DNA from: an uncultured Lachnospiraceae bacterium
Lineage (GTDB): Bacteria; Bacillota; Clostridia; Lachnospirales; Lachnospiraceae
Direction of reading: 5' to 3'
Length of the DNA stretch: 64,000 nt
NCBI GenBank assembly: GCA_910586255.1
Contig: CAJUHR010000001.1
Span: forward strand, 1-64,000
The notes beneath the pieces were generated by a model. The model was not told the origin of the DNA and ran no database searches. It worked only from the letters and a program-made list of their open reading frames with translations. Every line of letters begins with the position of its first letter. Within the stretch, counting starts at the first letter, position 1. A program made the translations under genes and the position numbers. Positions 31,465 through 40,037 of this stretch are shown piece after piece.

Positions 31465-33216
31465 TTATCCCCGGAAACGATTTATGCAGGCAAACAGCTC
31501 CTGGCGGCGGGGCTTTGCCAGGCCGCAGGGCACGTAGGAACTGCAAAAGGGCTCCCAGCCCTGTTTGTCCAACATGTCGGACAGAAGCTTTACGGTTTGC
31601 TGCACGGTCCTTCTGCCATCAATCACCTGCTCTAAGCCATAACGCAGCATATGGGCCAAGGCGCTGGTCTGCTCGGAATCCGCAAGCTGTTCTACATAGC
31701 GCATGTCCACGGTCTCCTTGTCCAGGGAGAAGGAATCCTTCCCAAAGGTCTTGACCTTCATGTGTTCATGGCGTCCGTCACGGTCACCGCCCCGGCCTCC
31801 TCTGCCGCCGTAGCCGCCCCGGCGTCCGTCACCAGAGCCGCCGCGTCCCCGGCCTGAGGAGAGAGCCCGGTTAAAGGCGGGAACGGCAAAGTTCGGAGCC
31901 TGGATTCTGGGGGCGGAGTGATCCTTGAGGAGAGATTTCACATGCTCTGTGATATCCACCGGGCGGTAGCAGTCCATCTGAAGAATCTTGTCGGCAATGT
32001 AGAAAAAGGCGCCGGAGCTTCCGGCCACCAGGATTGTGGAGATCCCCGCCTTTTCATACAGATCTCTGGCCCGCTCCAAAAAGGGAGTGATAGGCTCCTT
32101 TTCCCGGCTGATCACCTGCTGCATAAAGTCGTCCCGCACCATAAAATTGGTGGCGGAGGTATCCTCATCGATCAGGAAAAGGCCGGTGCCGGCTTCCACT
32201 CCCTCGATCACTCCTGCAGCCTGGGAGGTGCTTCCGCTGGCATCGGGAGTGGAGAAGGAAGAGGTATCCTTTTTGTTTGGCAGGTCATTGATGAAGAGGG
32301 AGATATCCACATTGCGGATGGAACGTCCGTCCTCTGCCCGCAGCTTGATGGCTGTGTCATCGGTGATGACAAATTCTCTTCCGTCTCCGCCAATGTGGTT
32401 GTAGACCCCCATTTGAAGGGCCTCTAACAGGGTGGATTTGCCGTGGTAGCCGCCTCCCACAATCAGGGTAATACCACGGGGAATGGCCATGCCCCGTATC
32501 TCACCTCTATGAGGAAGAGTAAAGGTACGCTCCATGGCCTCAGGGGAGGTAAAGGGAATACTGTCCTTTAAGGGCAGGTCAGACACGCCGCTTTTTCTGG
32601 GAAGGACAGAGCCATTGGCCACAAAGGCCACCAGGCCTTCCTCCTTTAATATCCGGCGGACAGCGGTCTGGTCCTCTGCCAGGTATACGGCGTTTTCCAC
32701 CTTTTTTGCGTCTAACCGGCGGTAGAAAAAACAGCTTTCCACACACCGGGGAAGAAAATCAAAAAGAATCTTGTCCAGCTCTCCGGCGTTGATGGTGCGG
32801 CCGAAGGCAGGAAAGCCAATGTGAAAACGGGCTATGATCTTTGTGTCTGTAATCTGGCAGGCACTGCGCTCCAACACCTCCTGCCCGCATCGGGTGACGG
32901 ACATGAGACCGCTTTTTCCTGAGCCCTTGGCCCGGAAATTGAAATCCTCAAACAGGGAGGAAAGCTTGCGGGTCAGAAAGTCCTCAAGGGCAATGCGGGA
33001 GCAGTCCTTCTCGTAATAGGCAGGAGGAAAGGCGGCGTCCTTGTGGGCGATCTCCACGTGGAGGCTGGACGGGGAGGCGAAGGGGTCTCCCTGTACATGG
33101 TCGATAAACAGCTGGAAGCTGCCGAAGTGATAGGCCCCTGCCAGGGATTTGTAGGCAGGATAGCTTTTATGATCGATGGAGCGCAGAAGCGTGCGCAGTT
33201 CACTGGATGATTTCAT
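31465..33216 (-). CDS. ABC-class predicted ATPase with internal RGG tract
   Basis: A 583-residue protein of the predicted ABC-class ATPase family (PF09818 type). Walker A GGGYHGKSTLLEAL at about 254-267, a Walker B-like stretch FLIDEDTSATNFM near 343, and an N-terminal family-specific domain (FGSFQLFIDHVQGDPFASPS, written in part). It has no membrane segments, so it is not a transporter. An Arg-Gly-rich insert (about residues 450-485, repeats of RGG/GRGG) lies before the last helical domain and resembles RNA-binding RGG boxes. Start 33216 has AAGGAGA 7 bases upstream; the longer frame to 33267 lacks a site. Molecular function is unknown. Confidence 0.85.
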   Translation of the reverse strand: MKSSSELRTLLRSIDHKSYPAYKSLAGAYHFGSFQLFIDHVQGDPFASPSSLHVEIAHKDAAFPPAYYEKDCSRIALEDFLTRKLSSLFEDFNFRAKGSGKSGLMSVTRCGQEVLERSACQITDTKIIARFHIGFPAFGRTINAGELDKILFDFLPRCVESCFFYRRLDAKKVENAVYLAEDQTAVRRILKEEGLVAFVANGSVLPRKSGVSDLPLKDSIPFTSPEAMERTFTLPHRGEIRGMAIPRGITLIVGGGYHGKSTLLEALQMGVYNHIGGDGREFVITDDTAIKLRAEDGRSIRNVDISLFINDLPNKKDTSSFSTPDASGSTSQAAGVIEGVEAGTGLFLIDEDTSATNFMVRDDFMQQVISREKEPITPFLERARDLYEKAGISTILVAGSSGAFFYIADKILQMDCYRPVDITEHVKSLLKDHSAPRIQAPNFAVPAFNRALSSGRGRGGSGDGRRGGYGGRGGRGGDRDGRHEHMKVKTFGKDSFSLDKETVDMRYVEQLADSEQTSALAHMLRYGLEQVIDGRRTVQQTVKLLSDMLDKQGWEPFCSSYVPCGLAKPRRQELFACINRFRG

Positions 33217-33302
33217 GGAATATCTCCTTATTTCGTTGGTTATTTTACTGCGGGAATTGGCAGCCAAAAGAAATCGGACTGCGGCGTTGGCCCGCAGATA
33301 CC

Positions 33303-33331
33303 ATCATAAAACATATTTGAAAAAGTTGCAA
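33303..33331 (-). promoter_or_regulatory. SigA-type promoter of the ATPase-DAHP synthase operon
   Basis: On the minus strand TTGCAA (33331-33326), 17-bp spacer, TATGAT (33308-33303). About 80 nt before the ATPase start codon. Confidence 0.78.
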
Positions 33332-33383
33332 CTGTTTTGAAGGGGGCAGCAGTTACCTTGCCAATAATAAAATTCTTTTTGAT

Positions 33384-33420
33384 AAAAAAGGATCCTGCCA
33401 TTTAAGCAGGACCCTTTTTT
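33384..33420 (-). terminator. Terminator of the charged-protein gene
   Basis: AAAAAGG-TCCTGC and GCAGGA-CCCTTTTTT pair around a 7-nt loop; T-runs occur on both strands. It lies 22 bases past the stop of the minus-strand gene at 33442. Confidence 0.88.
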
Positions 33421-33441
33421 GTGGAATGGTAATAAATGAGA

Positions 33442-34341
33442 TTATCTTTTTACATCGATTGTGACCACGGATTCTTCTGTATGCATACTGTGGGTGTAGG
33501 AGGCTCTGGCGCGGGAGCGTTTTACCTTCTGGGCTTCCGGGGTCAGCTCGGCTTCAGCTCGTGTTTTTTTGGAGGAGGCACGAAGCTGTTTGGCCTTAGC
33601 CGCCTGAGTATCGGCAGGGGTCGGCTCTTTTTGTGACTCCATATCCTGTTTCTCGCCGTCCGCAGTCTTTGACGGATCGGTATCTGCGGCTTTGGGTGCA
33701 TCGGTCTTTTCTTCTTGAATGTCCTGATTCTTTTTGGTCTCGCCCTTCTGCTCGGCTTCTTTTGCCTCTTTTAAATCCTTCTCAGCCTTTCTCTTTTCGG
33801 CCTCTGTGGGAAGCCGCTTGTAATCGCTGCTCTGAGTAAAACGGTTGGTGGCATCAGAAACCGTGCTCACCTTCTGGTGCTCCTCAATGGTCAGCTTAAG
33901 CTTCTCACCGCTGGAAATATTGGGATTGTTGTTGATATCCTTCACTCTGTCTAAGGATGCTGCCATGTGGGCGGCCTTTAAGCGCTGAACCTCCTCCTTG
34001 GTTTTGCAGCTGCGAAGCCGCTGCTCAAAGGCCTTGCGCTCCATCTCCCGATACTTGGCCTGCTGGTAGGCGTCAGGATCATTCTTTTTTAAATACTCCA
34101 TCTCTGCGGAGGTGAGCTTTCTTCCAGCCATCAGCTTGGCCTGGATCCCGCTCATGGTTGCCTGGCTGGAGCTTTCCTCTAAGGCACTGAGCTGTTCGGC
34201 AGCTTCCTTCCTGAGCTTATCCGCAATGGAGGTGGTGCCATCGGCAGAGTAATCCTTGGTTGCCTTTTTCTGCTCCCATTTCATCTGCATTTTCAGGTTT
34301 TTCGCGTACATATCTAAAGAATTGACCATGGTGAAGCTCAT
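33442..34341 (-). CDS. Highly charged, coiled-coil hypothetical protein
   Basis: Not recognised. 299 residues, no signal peptide or membrane helix, very rich in Lys, Glu, Ala and Gln, with long predicted helices (about residues 45-130) and a low-complexity K/E/D/T/P tail (about 190-270). The conserved-looking N-terminus is MSFTMVNSLDMYAKNLKMQ. ATG 34341 lies after a GGGGGG-type ribosome site; the longer frame to 34386 lacks one. It is monocistronic, with its own terminator, divergent from the MFS gene. Possible structural or scaffold protein; no function is assigned. Confidence 0.75.
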   Translation of the reverse strand: MSFTMVNSLDMYAKNLKMQMKWEQKKATKDYSADGTTSIADKLRKEAAEQLSALEESSSQATMSGIQAKLMAGRKLTSAEMEYLKKNDPDAYQQAKYREMERKAFEQRLRSCKTKEEVQRLKAAHMAASLDRVKDINNNPNISSGEKLKLTIEEHQKVSTVSDATNRFTQSSDYKRLPTEAEKRKAEKDLKEAKEAEQKGETKKNQDIQEEKTDAPKAADTDPSKTADGEKQDMESQKEPTPADTQAAKAKQLRASSKKTRAEAELTPEAQKVKRSRARASYTHSMHTEESVVTIDVKR

Positions 34342-34485
34342 AAAATCCCCCCGTTCTGATTTGAAGTGACAGGTCAATGTCTGCAATACAACAGTAACGG
34401 CAGCGGCGCCGAAAATCTCATAAATAATATACTGAAAATATCGGCGTTTTTTTCAGATAGATAAGCGGGAATACAGCTTCCTGTC

Positions 34486-34514
34486 TTGATTTTTCACTTG
34501 TTTTTTCATATACT
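34486..34514 (+). promoter_or_regulatory. SigA-type promoter of the MFS transporter
   Basis: TTGATT (34486-34491), 17-bp spacer, TATACT (34509-34514). About 80 nt before the GTG start. Confidence 0.8.
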
Positions 34515-34593
34515 GAATATAAAAAGAATATTTGCGTGATGGCTTCCGGCTTGTTAGGACTGTTGCGAAAGAGGAAAAGAGAGGTGACATCTG

Positions 34594-35775
34594 GTGGTAC
34601 ATTTGTTGTTGGCAGTTATCTATCTGTGTTTTGTCAGTCTTGGGCTTCCTGATTCACTTTTAGGCTCTGCCTGGCCTTCCATGTACGGACAATTTCATGT
34701 GCCTGTGTCCTATGCGGGGATGGTCTCTGTGATTATTGCGGCAGGAACTGTATTTTCCAGTTTGCAGAGTGATCGGCTCACAAAGGCCTTTGGCACAAGC
34801 ATGGTGACGGTGGTAAGTGTGGCTATGACTGCACTGGCTTTATTCGGTTTTTCGGCAAGCGGCTCCTTCTGGATGCTGTGTCTGTGGGCAGTACCCTACG
34901 GGCTTGGAGCAGGCTGTGTGGATGCCGCTCTCAATAACTATGTAGCCCTTCACTATACCAGCCGCCATATGAGCTGGCTCCATTGTATGTGGGGGGTGGG
35001 GGCTTCTCTGGGGCCGTATATTATGGGATATGCTCTGGTATCGGGACAGGGTTGGAGAATGGGCTATCGGTATATCTTTTTTATTCAGATCATCCTGACA
35101 GCTGCTCTCATATTAACGCTGCCATGCTGGAAGAACAGTGCCTCCATGGACAGTTCCGGACAGGAAGAAGAGCCAGGAGGAAAGGTGCTGACCCTGAGAG
35201 AAATTGTAAAGATTTCAGGGGCAAAAGAGGCTATGGGCACCTTTTTTTGCTACTGTGCCCTGGAGCAGACAGCGGGGCTTTGGGGAAGCAGCTACCTGGT
35301 TCTTCACTGCGGATTTCAGCCGGAGGTGGCGGCTCGGTTTGCCGGACTGTTTTTTATTGGAATTACGACAGGACGGGCTGTCAGCGGCTTTCTCACCGCG
35401 TTTTTTAACGATGCGCAGATGGTACGCCTGGGGCTTTTGGCGGCAGTGGCGGGGATTGGGGCTGTGATATTTCCCGCCGGTAGGCTGGCGCCTGCCGGAC
35501 TGGTTCTTTTAGGGCTGGGCTGTGCTCCGGTGTATCCCTGTCTGATGCACGCGGCTCCGGACTACTTTGGCGCGGATAAGTCCCAGGCCATTATCGGTGT
35601 GCAGATGGCCAGTGCCTATGTGGGCATCTGTCTGATACCCCCATTGTTTGGGATCATAGCACAGCACGTTTCCATAGCGCTGTTTCCTGTTTTTTTGATG
35701 CTGTTTCTTTTTGCCATGGGACTTGCCCATGAAGGGCTTTTGAGAAGGTGCGGAGGGAGAAAAATAAAAAATTAA
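34594..35775 (+). CDS. Major facilitator superfamily transporter
   Basis: A 12-helix MFS permease of 393 residues. Start GTG with GAGGTGA 6 bases upstream. The N-terminal GLPDSLLGSAWPSMY and the helix 2-3 loop SDRLTKAFGTSMV (a variant of the MFS A-motif) resemble the fucose/sugar-type subgroup of MFS proteins found in clostridia. VDAALNNYVALHYTSRHMSWLHC includes the conserved N in helix 4 seen in FucP-like members (written in part). The substrate is unknown. Transcribed alone from the promoter at 34486. Confidence 0.87.
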   Translation: MVHLLLAVIYLCFVSLGLPDSLLGSAWPSMYGQFHVPVSYAGMVSVIIAAGTVFSSLQSDRLTKAFGTSMVTVVSVAMTALALFGFSASGSFWMLCLWAVPYGLGAGCVDAALNNYVALHYTSRHMSWLHCMWGVGASLGPYIMGYALVSGQGWRMGYRYIFFIQIILTAALILTLPCWKNSASMDSSGQEEEPGGKVLTLREIVKISGAKEAMGTFFCYCALEQTAGLWGSSYLVLHCGFQPEVAARFAGLFFIGITTGRAVSGFLTAFFNDAQMVRLGLLAAVAGIGAVIFPAGRLAPAGLVLLGLGCAPVYPCLMHAAPDYFGADKSQAIIGVQMASAYVGICLIPPLFGIIAQHVSIALFPVFLMLFLFAMGLAHEGLLRRCGGRKIKN

Positions 35776-35786
35776 AATCAGGAATT

Positions 35787-36039
35787 CTACATCCTTTTAA
35801 CATAATTGCGGTACTCCTCCACCGTATAGGGCGCCTTGTAGCCGTCAATAATGGCTTTTGCCTCAGCGGCCCCGTTTTTCAAAAGCCGGTCAGCAAGGAG
35901 AGCCATCATTTTGGCAGGCATAACGTGGGCCATATTGGGGCCTTCTCCGGGTGATGGTACAGATTGTCGGCCAGAGCCTGAAGCTCATCGGCGTGTTCGT
36001 CAATGATAGAAAAAATCCAGTCATGAAAAACGCCTTTGG
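35787..36039 (-). pseudogene. Frameshifted C-terminal remnant of an unrecognised gene
   Basis: On the minus strand, the frame ending in TAG at 35787-35789 reads PNMAHVMPAKMMALLADRLL and ends APYTVEEYRNYVKRM. Upstream the coding sense continues in a different frame: GVFHDWIFSIIDEHADELQ, then ALADNLYHHPE. A single-base frameshift near 35945 separates them. The 5' side runs into a repeat at 36040. There is no start codon or ribosome site. Clearly a decayed gene; the family was not recognised. Confidence 0.65.
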
Positions 36040-36084
36040 CCATAAGGTCGGCGCGACAAACGCGCAGACCTATCTCAACAGTAA
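36040..36084 (-). repeat. Partial copy of the GTWAC-ended repeat
   Basis: Read on the minus strand, TTACTGTTGAGATAGG and the following 25 bases match the left part of the elements at 20766 and 22156 (GACC-TATGG with a few substitutions). It forms the boundary between the pseudogene and the metallophosphoesterase gene. Confidence 0.65.
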
Positions 36085-36102
36085 TACGGTAATCAAAAAA
36101 TT

Positions 36103-36990
36103 GTGGCAGATTCGGTTGATTTTTTGTATAATGCTCAGAAAGAGCAGCATAAGAAAACAGAACAGCAGGTTCGGAAAGGATATGATTTGTTTCAGATCGT
36201 TCGATATGATGTTGTCTCCGGAAGAATTCCGGAAGAATTTGAGGATTTTAAGATTGTTCATTTGTCGGATCTTCACGGCGCTCTCTATGGAGAGCATAAC
36301 CGGCTTTTGGTGGAAGGAATTGTAAAAGAGAGACCAGACATAATCGTCATGACCGGGGATATGGCAGAGAACTCTGCTCATGCGGTGTCCCGTCTGGTGG
36401 ATTTGTGCAGACAGCTGGGCGGCCTTTATCCGATCTACTATGTGGTGGGCAACCACGAACAGGCTCTGCCACAGGATATGTTGGATAAATTATTAATGAG
36501 ATTGAGAAAACTGGGAGTGGTGGTACTAGACAACAGCTGGTGTACCATCTCCCGTCAGGGGGCCTCTGTCCGTCTCTATGGCCTGGTGACCCCCCAGGTG
36601 TATTATAAGGACCGTCTCAGGGAGTATAAGAGAGGTGTCTGCTACCGCAGGGAGAATGTGAAGGAGGCTTTGGGAAAGGCCTCGCCGGGCTTTAATATGA
36701 TGCTGGCCCACAATCCTCTGTACTACCCGGCCTATAAAAGCTGGGGAGCAGATCTGGTCTTTGCAGGCCACATTCACGGAGGAGTGATCCGAGTTCCGGG
36801 GCTGGGGGGACTTTTATCTCCGGACATGACCTTTTTTCCCAAGTATGACGGTGGATATTTCAGGGAGGGAGAAGGTCATTTGGTGGTCAGCAGGGGGCTG
36901 GGGAATCATTTCCTGGTGCGGGTGATGAATCCGCCGGAGGTGGTGGCAGTAACGCTTAAAATTCCCCTTATGAAAACGGCCAAAGAATAG
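36103..36990 (+). CDS. YkuE/YaeI-type metallophosphoesterase
   Basis: Calcineurin-like phosphoesterase. The metal-site motifs run in order: IVHLSDLHG (D-x-H), IVMTGDM (GD), VVGNHEQ (GNHE), LAHNP (H) and FAGHIHGG (GHxH). Family members often hydrolyse phospholipid head groups or UDP-sugars and have an N-terminal helix; none is present here. The start is doubtful: GTG 36103 has no ribosome site and a TATAAT lies at 36127-36132, so TTG 36187, with GGAAAGGA upstream, may be the true start. Arrival of the repeat at 36040-36084 may have replaced the original 5' end. Confidence 0.85.
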   Translation: MADSVDFLYNAQKEQHKKTEQQVRKGYDLFQIVRYDVVSGRIPEEFEDFKIVHLSDLHGALYGEHNRLLVEGIVKERPDIIVMTGDMAENSAHAVSRLVDLCRQLGGLYPIYYVVGNHEQALPQDMLDKLLMRLRKLGVVVLDNSWCTISRQGASVRLYGLVTPQVYYKDRLREYKRGVCYRRENVKEALGKASPGFNMMLAHNPLYYPAYKSWGADLVFAGHIHGGVIRVPGLGGLLSPDMTFFPKYDGGYFREGEGHLVVSRGLGNHFLVRVMNPPEVVAVTLKIPLMKTAKE

Positions 36991-36993
36991 TCC

Positions 36994-37022
36994 TTGACAA
37001 AACCCCAATCCCCATATATAAT
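36994..37022 (+). promoter_or_regulatory. Consensus promoter of the tyrS T-box leader
   Basis: Perfect TTGACA (36994-36999), 17-bp spacer, perfect TATAAT (37017-37022). The strongest-looking promoter in the window. Confidence 0.93.
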
Positions 37023-37316
37023 CACCACTATCAGAGCAATTAAACAGACGGCGATGAGAAGAACAAGTAGCGGTCCGGGGATCCCACACAGAAAGCAGCC
37101 GGCGGATGAGAGGCGCGTGGAGACGGGACTGGCGAATACATCTTTGAGCTTCACACCCAACAAAGGCCGGAGCCTGCCGACAGGCAGTGAGAGCTTTTAA
37201 GTAGGCTGTGACGGAATCATGCACCCGTTATCGTGCCAGGGCATCAAATATTGGTGCCTCCAAAGGTAAGCGGCGTAAGCCGTTTATGAAGAAAGGTGGT
37301 AACACGGGAATATACC

Positions 37317-37468
37317 GTTACAGTTCACGGGGCGGGGGAAAAACGGATAAAAGCAGGCATCAAGCTTGCTTGTAAGACTGATTTTATCCGTTTTTCCACA
37401 TCGGGCGAACGCACGATGCTTCTTGTTTGGCGTAAGCCGGACAAGAAGATGCTCCCAAGAACAGTAAC
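37317..37468 (+). mobile_element. MITE-like palindromic element 3 (152 bp) inside the T-box, 8-bp TSD
   Basis: The element begins GTTACAGTTCACGGGG and ends AAGAACAGTAAC. It is flanked by exact direct repeats AATATACC (37309-37316 and 37469-37476). It contains two internal hairpins: ACGGATAAAA / TTTTATCCGT and CTTCTTGT / ACAAGAAG. A second copy, about nine bases in ten identical by eye and in inverse orientation, is at 46436-46586. Removing the element and one repeat restores a normal short-loop T-box antiterminator. Confidence 0.9.
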
Positions 37469-37474
37469 AATATA

Positions 37475-37514
37475 CCTCGTCCTTTCGTAGAGATACGAAA
37501 AGGACGGGGTTTTT
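37475..37514 (+). terminator. T-box terminator of the tyrS leader
   Basis: CCTCGTCCTTTCGT and ACGAAAAGGACGGGG pair around a short loop, followed by TTTTTG. This is the off-state structure of the riboswitch. Confidence 0.92.
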
Positions 37515-37582
37515 GTATGTAGGGATTGCGTATTTCAGAGAGAAGATGAAAAAATAATAAAAAAGAAAGAGGAGATGAAGTG

Positions 37583-38809
37583 ATGAATTGTTATGAGGAG
37601 CTGGTGGCCCGGGGACTGATCGCTCAGGTGACTAATGAGGAGGAAATCAAAAAAATGGTCAATGCCGGAGAGGCAACCTTTTATATCGGTTTTGACCCTA
37701 CGGCGGACAGCTTGCATGTGGGACATTTTATGGCTCTGTGTCTGATGAAGAGACTGCAGATGGCCGGCAATAAGCCCATTGCCCTGATCGGCGGGGGCAC
37801 CGGCATGGTGGGGGACCCTTCCGGCCGGACCGATATGCGCCAGATGATGACCGAGGAGACCATTGCCCACAACTGTGAGTGCTTTAAAAAGCAGATGAGC
37901 CGGTTCATCGATTTTTCTGAGGGAAAGGCTTTGATGGTCAACAACGCGGACTGGCTGTTAAAGCTCAACTATGTGGAGCTTCTGCGGGAAGTGGGTTCCT
38001 GCTTTTCCGTCAACAACATGCTGCGGGCCGAATGCTACAAGCAGCGGATGGAGAAGGGCTTAAGTTTTTTGGAGTTTAACTACATGATCATGCAGAGCTA
38101 TGATTTCTATATGCTGTTTCAGGAGTACGGCTGCAACATGCAGTTTGGGGGAGATGACCAGTGGAGCAACATGTTAGGGGGCACAGAGCTGATTCGCCGG
38201 AAGCTGGGCAAGGACGCTCACGCTATGACCATTACCCTGTTGCTGAATTCTGAGGGCAAGAAGATGGGCAAAACCCAGTCCGGCGCGGTGTGGTTGGATC
38301 CTGACAAGACTTCTCCCTTTGACTTTTATCAGTACTGGAGAAATGTGGCAGATGCAGATGTGCTCAAATGTCTGCGGATGCTGACCTTCCTGCCTATTGA
38401 GCAGATTGATGAGATGGACCACTGGGAGGGAAGCCAGTTAAATACTGCCAAGGAAATTCTGGCCTATGAGCTGACCAAGTTAGTGCACGGCCAGGAGGAG
38501 GCACAGAAAGCCCAGACAGCGGCCAGGGCCTTGTTTGGCGGCCAGGGCAGCCTGGACAATATGCCTTCTCACTGCTTAAAGGCGGAGGATTTTGTGGACA
38601 ATAGGATTGATATTCTGGCGGTGCTTCACAAGTCTGGTCTGGCAGCATCCCGGTCCGAGGCCCGGAGAAATGTGGAGCAGGGGGGTGTTTCTGTCAACGG
38701 AGCCCAGGTAAAGGACATTAAGACCACCTATGGCAGAGAGGACTTTTCCGGGGACGGGATGATGGTGAAGCGGGGAAAGAAGAACTTTATGAAGGTGACT
38801 GCGGAGTGA
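37583..38809 (+). CDS. tyrS: Tyrosyl-tRNA synthetase
   Basis: Charges tRNA-Tyr. Class I synthetase signatures: the HIGH-type motif is HVGH (residues 45-48) and the KMSKS loop is KMGKT. GFDPTADSLHVG and the QSYDFYMLF tyrosine/tRNA region are typical of the TyrRS-Z type, and an S4-like RNA-binding domain forms the C-terminus (KSGLAASRSEARRNVEQGG). 408 residues from ATG 37583; GTG 37580 directly before it is less likely. Controlled by the tyrosine T-box upstream. ackA follows 8 bases later and may share the transcript. Confidence 0.97.
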   Translation: MNCYEELVARGLIAQVTNEEEIKKMVNAGEATFYIGFDPTADSLHVGHFMALCLMKRLQMAGNKPIALIGGGTGMVGDPSGRTDMRQMMTEETIAHNCECFKKQMSRFIDFSEGKALMVNNADWLLKLNYVELLREVGSCFSVNNMLRAECYKQRMEKGLSFLEFNYMIMQSYDFYMLFQEYGCNMQFGGDDQWSNMLGGTELIRRKLGKDAHAMTITLLLNSEGKKMGKTQSGAVWLDPDKTSPFDFYQYWRNVADADVLKCLRMLTFLPIEQIDEMDHWEGSQLNTAKEILAYELTKLVHGQEEAQKAQTAARALFGGQGSLDNMPSHCLKAEDFVDNRIDILAVLHKSGLAASRSEARRNVEQGGVSVNGAQVKDIKTTYGREDFSGDGMMVKRGKKNFMKVTAE

Positions 38810-38816
38810 GATTTTT

Positions 38817-40037
38817 ATGAAAATACTTGTGATTAACAGCGGAAGCTCCTCCCTAAAATTCCAGGTTATTGACTCGGAAAGCGAGGAGGTGCTGGCAAAA
38901 GGTTTATGTGAGCGGATCGGCATTGACGGAATTTTTACCTATCGGACCGCAGCCGGGGTTTCCATAAAAGAGCCTGTGACAATGGAAAATCATACACAGG
39001 CAGTACACACTCTGTTGGATATGCTGATTGCCCCGGAAAGGGGTGTTCTCAGGGACTTTAAGGAGATCGATGTGATCGGCCATAGGCTGGTTCACGGCGG
39101 AGAGAAGTTTACCGGCTCTGTGGTGATCACAGACGAGGTGATTCAGGCCATGACCGAGTGCAATGATCTGGCGCCTCTCCACAATCCGGCCAACTTAGTG
39201 GGTGTGGATGCATGCAGAAAGCTGATGCCAAATACCCTGATGGTGGGCGTGTTTGACACTGCCTTTAATCAGACCATGGAGCCGAAGGCGTTTCTCTATG
39301 GACTTCCATACCGGTACTATGAAAAATACAAGGTCCGCCGCTACGGCTTTCACGGAATCAGCCACAAATATGTGTCCCTGCGGGCGGCAGAATTTCTGGG
39401 GCAGAATCCCTGGCAGGTAAAGACCATTGTCTGTCATCTGGGAAACGGAGCCAGCATCAGCGCTGTCAAATACGGAAGGGTGATTGACAACTCCATGGGC
39501 TTTACGCCTCTGGAGGGACTGGTGATGGGAACCCGTTGCGGGGATGTGGATCCGGGGGCTTTGGAATTTCTGGCCAAAAAAGAGAACCTGGATTTCCAAC
39601 AGATTATGGCCATCTTAAACCAGGAGTCCGGAGTGCTGGGAATCTCTAAAAATTATTCCAGTGATTTCAGGGAGTTGAAGGATGCAGAGATCAAGTACAA
39701 TGAGAAGGCGGCTTTGGCCCGGGAGATTTTTGCCTACAAGGTGGCTAAGTATGTGGGAAGCTACGCGGCGGCCATGAACGGGGTTGACAATATTGTATTT
39801 ACAGCCGGCGTGGGGGAAAATGACTCGGATATCCGCCAGGAGATCTGCGAGTACCTGGAATTTTTGGGAATCACCATTGACGAGGTAAAAAACCGGGATC
39901 AGGGGGAGGCCTTTAAGATATCGGACGGTACGTCCCGGGTGAATGTGCTGGTGGTACGGACCAATGAGGAGTTAGAGATTGCCAGAGAGGCGGCGGCTGT
40001 GGCCCGGCAGGTGCAGGGAGATGCTATTTCTTCATGA
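38817..40037 (+). CDS. ackA: Acetate kinase
   Basis: Reversible acetyl phosphate + ADP to acetate + ATP, the ATP-yielding step of fermentation. ASKHA kinase signatures: N-terminal VINSGSSSLKFQV, GHRLVHGGEKF with catalytic region, ICHLGNGAS-like VCHLGNGASISA, and MGTRCGDVDPG. 406 residues, standard length. No phosphotransacetylase gene is adjacent. The start lies only 7 bases after the tyrS stop with a weak ribosome site within the tyrS end, so it may depend on the tyrS transcript and hence the T-box. Confidence 0.97.
   Translation: MKILVINSGSSSLKFQVIDSESEEVLAKGLCERIGIDGIFTYRTAAGVSIKEPVTMENHTQAVHTLLDMLIAPERGVLRDFKEIDVIGHRLVHGGEKFTGSVVITDEVIQAMTECNDLAPLHNPANLVGVDACRKLMPNTLMVGVFDTAFNQTMEPKAFLYGLPYRYYEKYKVRRYGFHGISHKYVSLRAAEFLGQNPWQVKTIVCHLGNGASISAVKYGRVIDNSMGFTPLEGLVMGTRCGDVDPGALEFLAKKENLDFQQIMAILNQESGVLGISKNYSSDFRELKDAEIKYNEKAALAREIFAYKVAKYVGSYAAAMNGVDNIVFTAGVGENDSDIRQEICEYLEFLGITIDEVKNRDQGEAFKISDGTSRVNVLVVRTNEELEIAREAAAVARQVQGDAISS

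Larger units (their letters stand above)
37028..37514 (+). promoter_or_regulatory. Tyrosine T-box riboswitch leader of tyrS, interrupted by a MITE
   Basis: The leader senses uncharged tRNA-Tyr. Stem I elements include GATGAGAAGAACAAGTAG. The specifier loop has GAATACATC, with TAC (Tyr) at 37137-37139. The T-box is AAAGGTGGTAACACGG at 37292-37307; its bulge TGGT fits a tRNA 3' end of ACCA (discriminator A, as in tRNA-Tyr). AAAGG and ACG there pair with CGTCCTTT (37478-37485) as the antiterminator, and CGTCCTTT instead pairs with AAAAGGACG in the terminator at 37475-37514. A 152-bp element plus 8-bp duplication lies between the two antiterminator strands. Confidence 0.93.

Noticed and set aside
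37296..37490. 64-residue frame within element 3
   Set aside because: It lies across palindromic arms of a non-coding element in a riboswitch and has no ribosome site or family resemblance.
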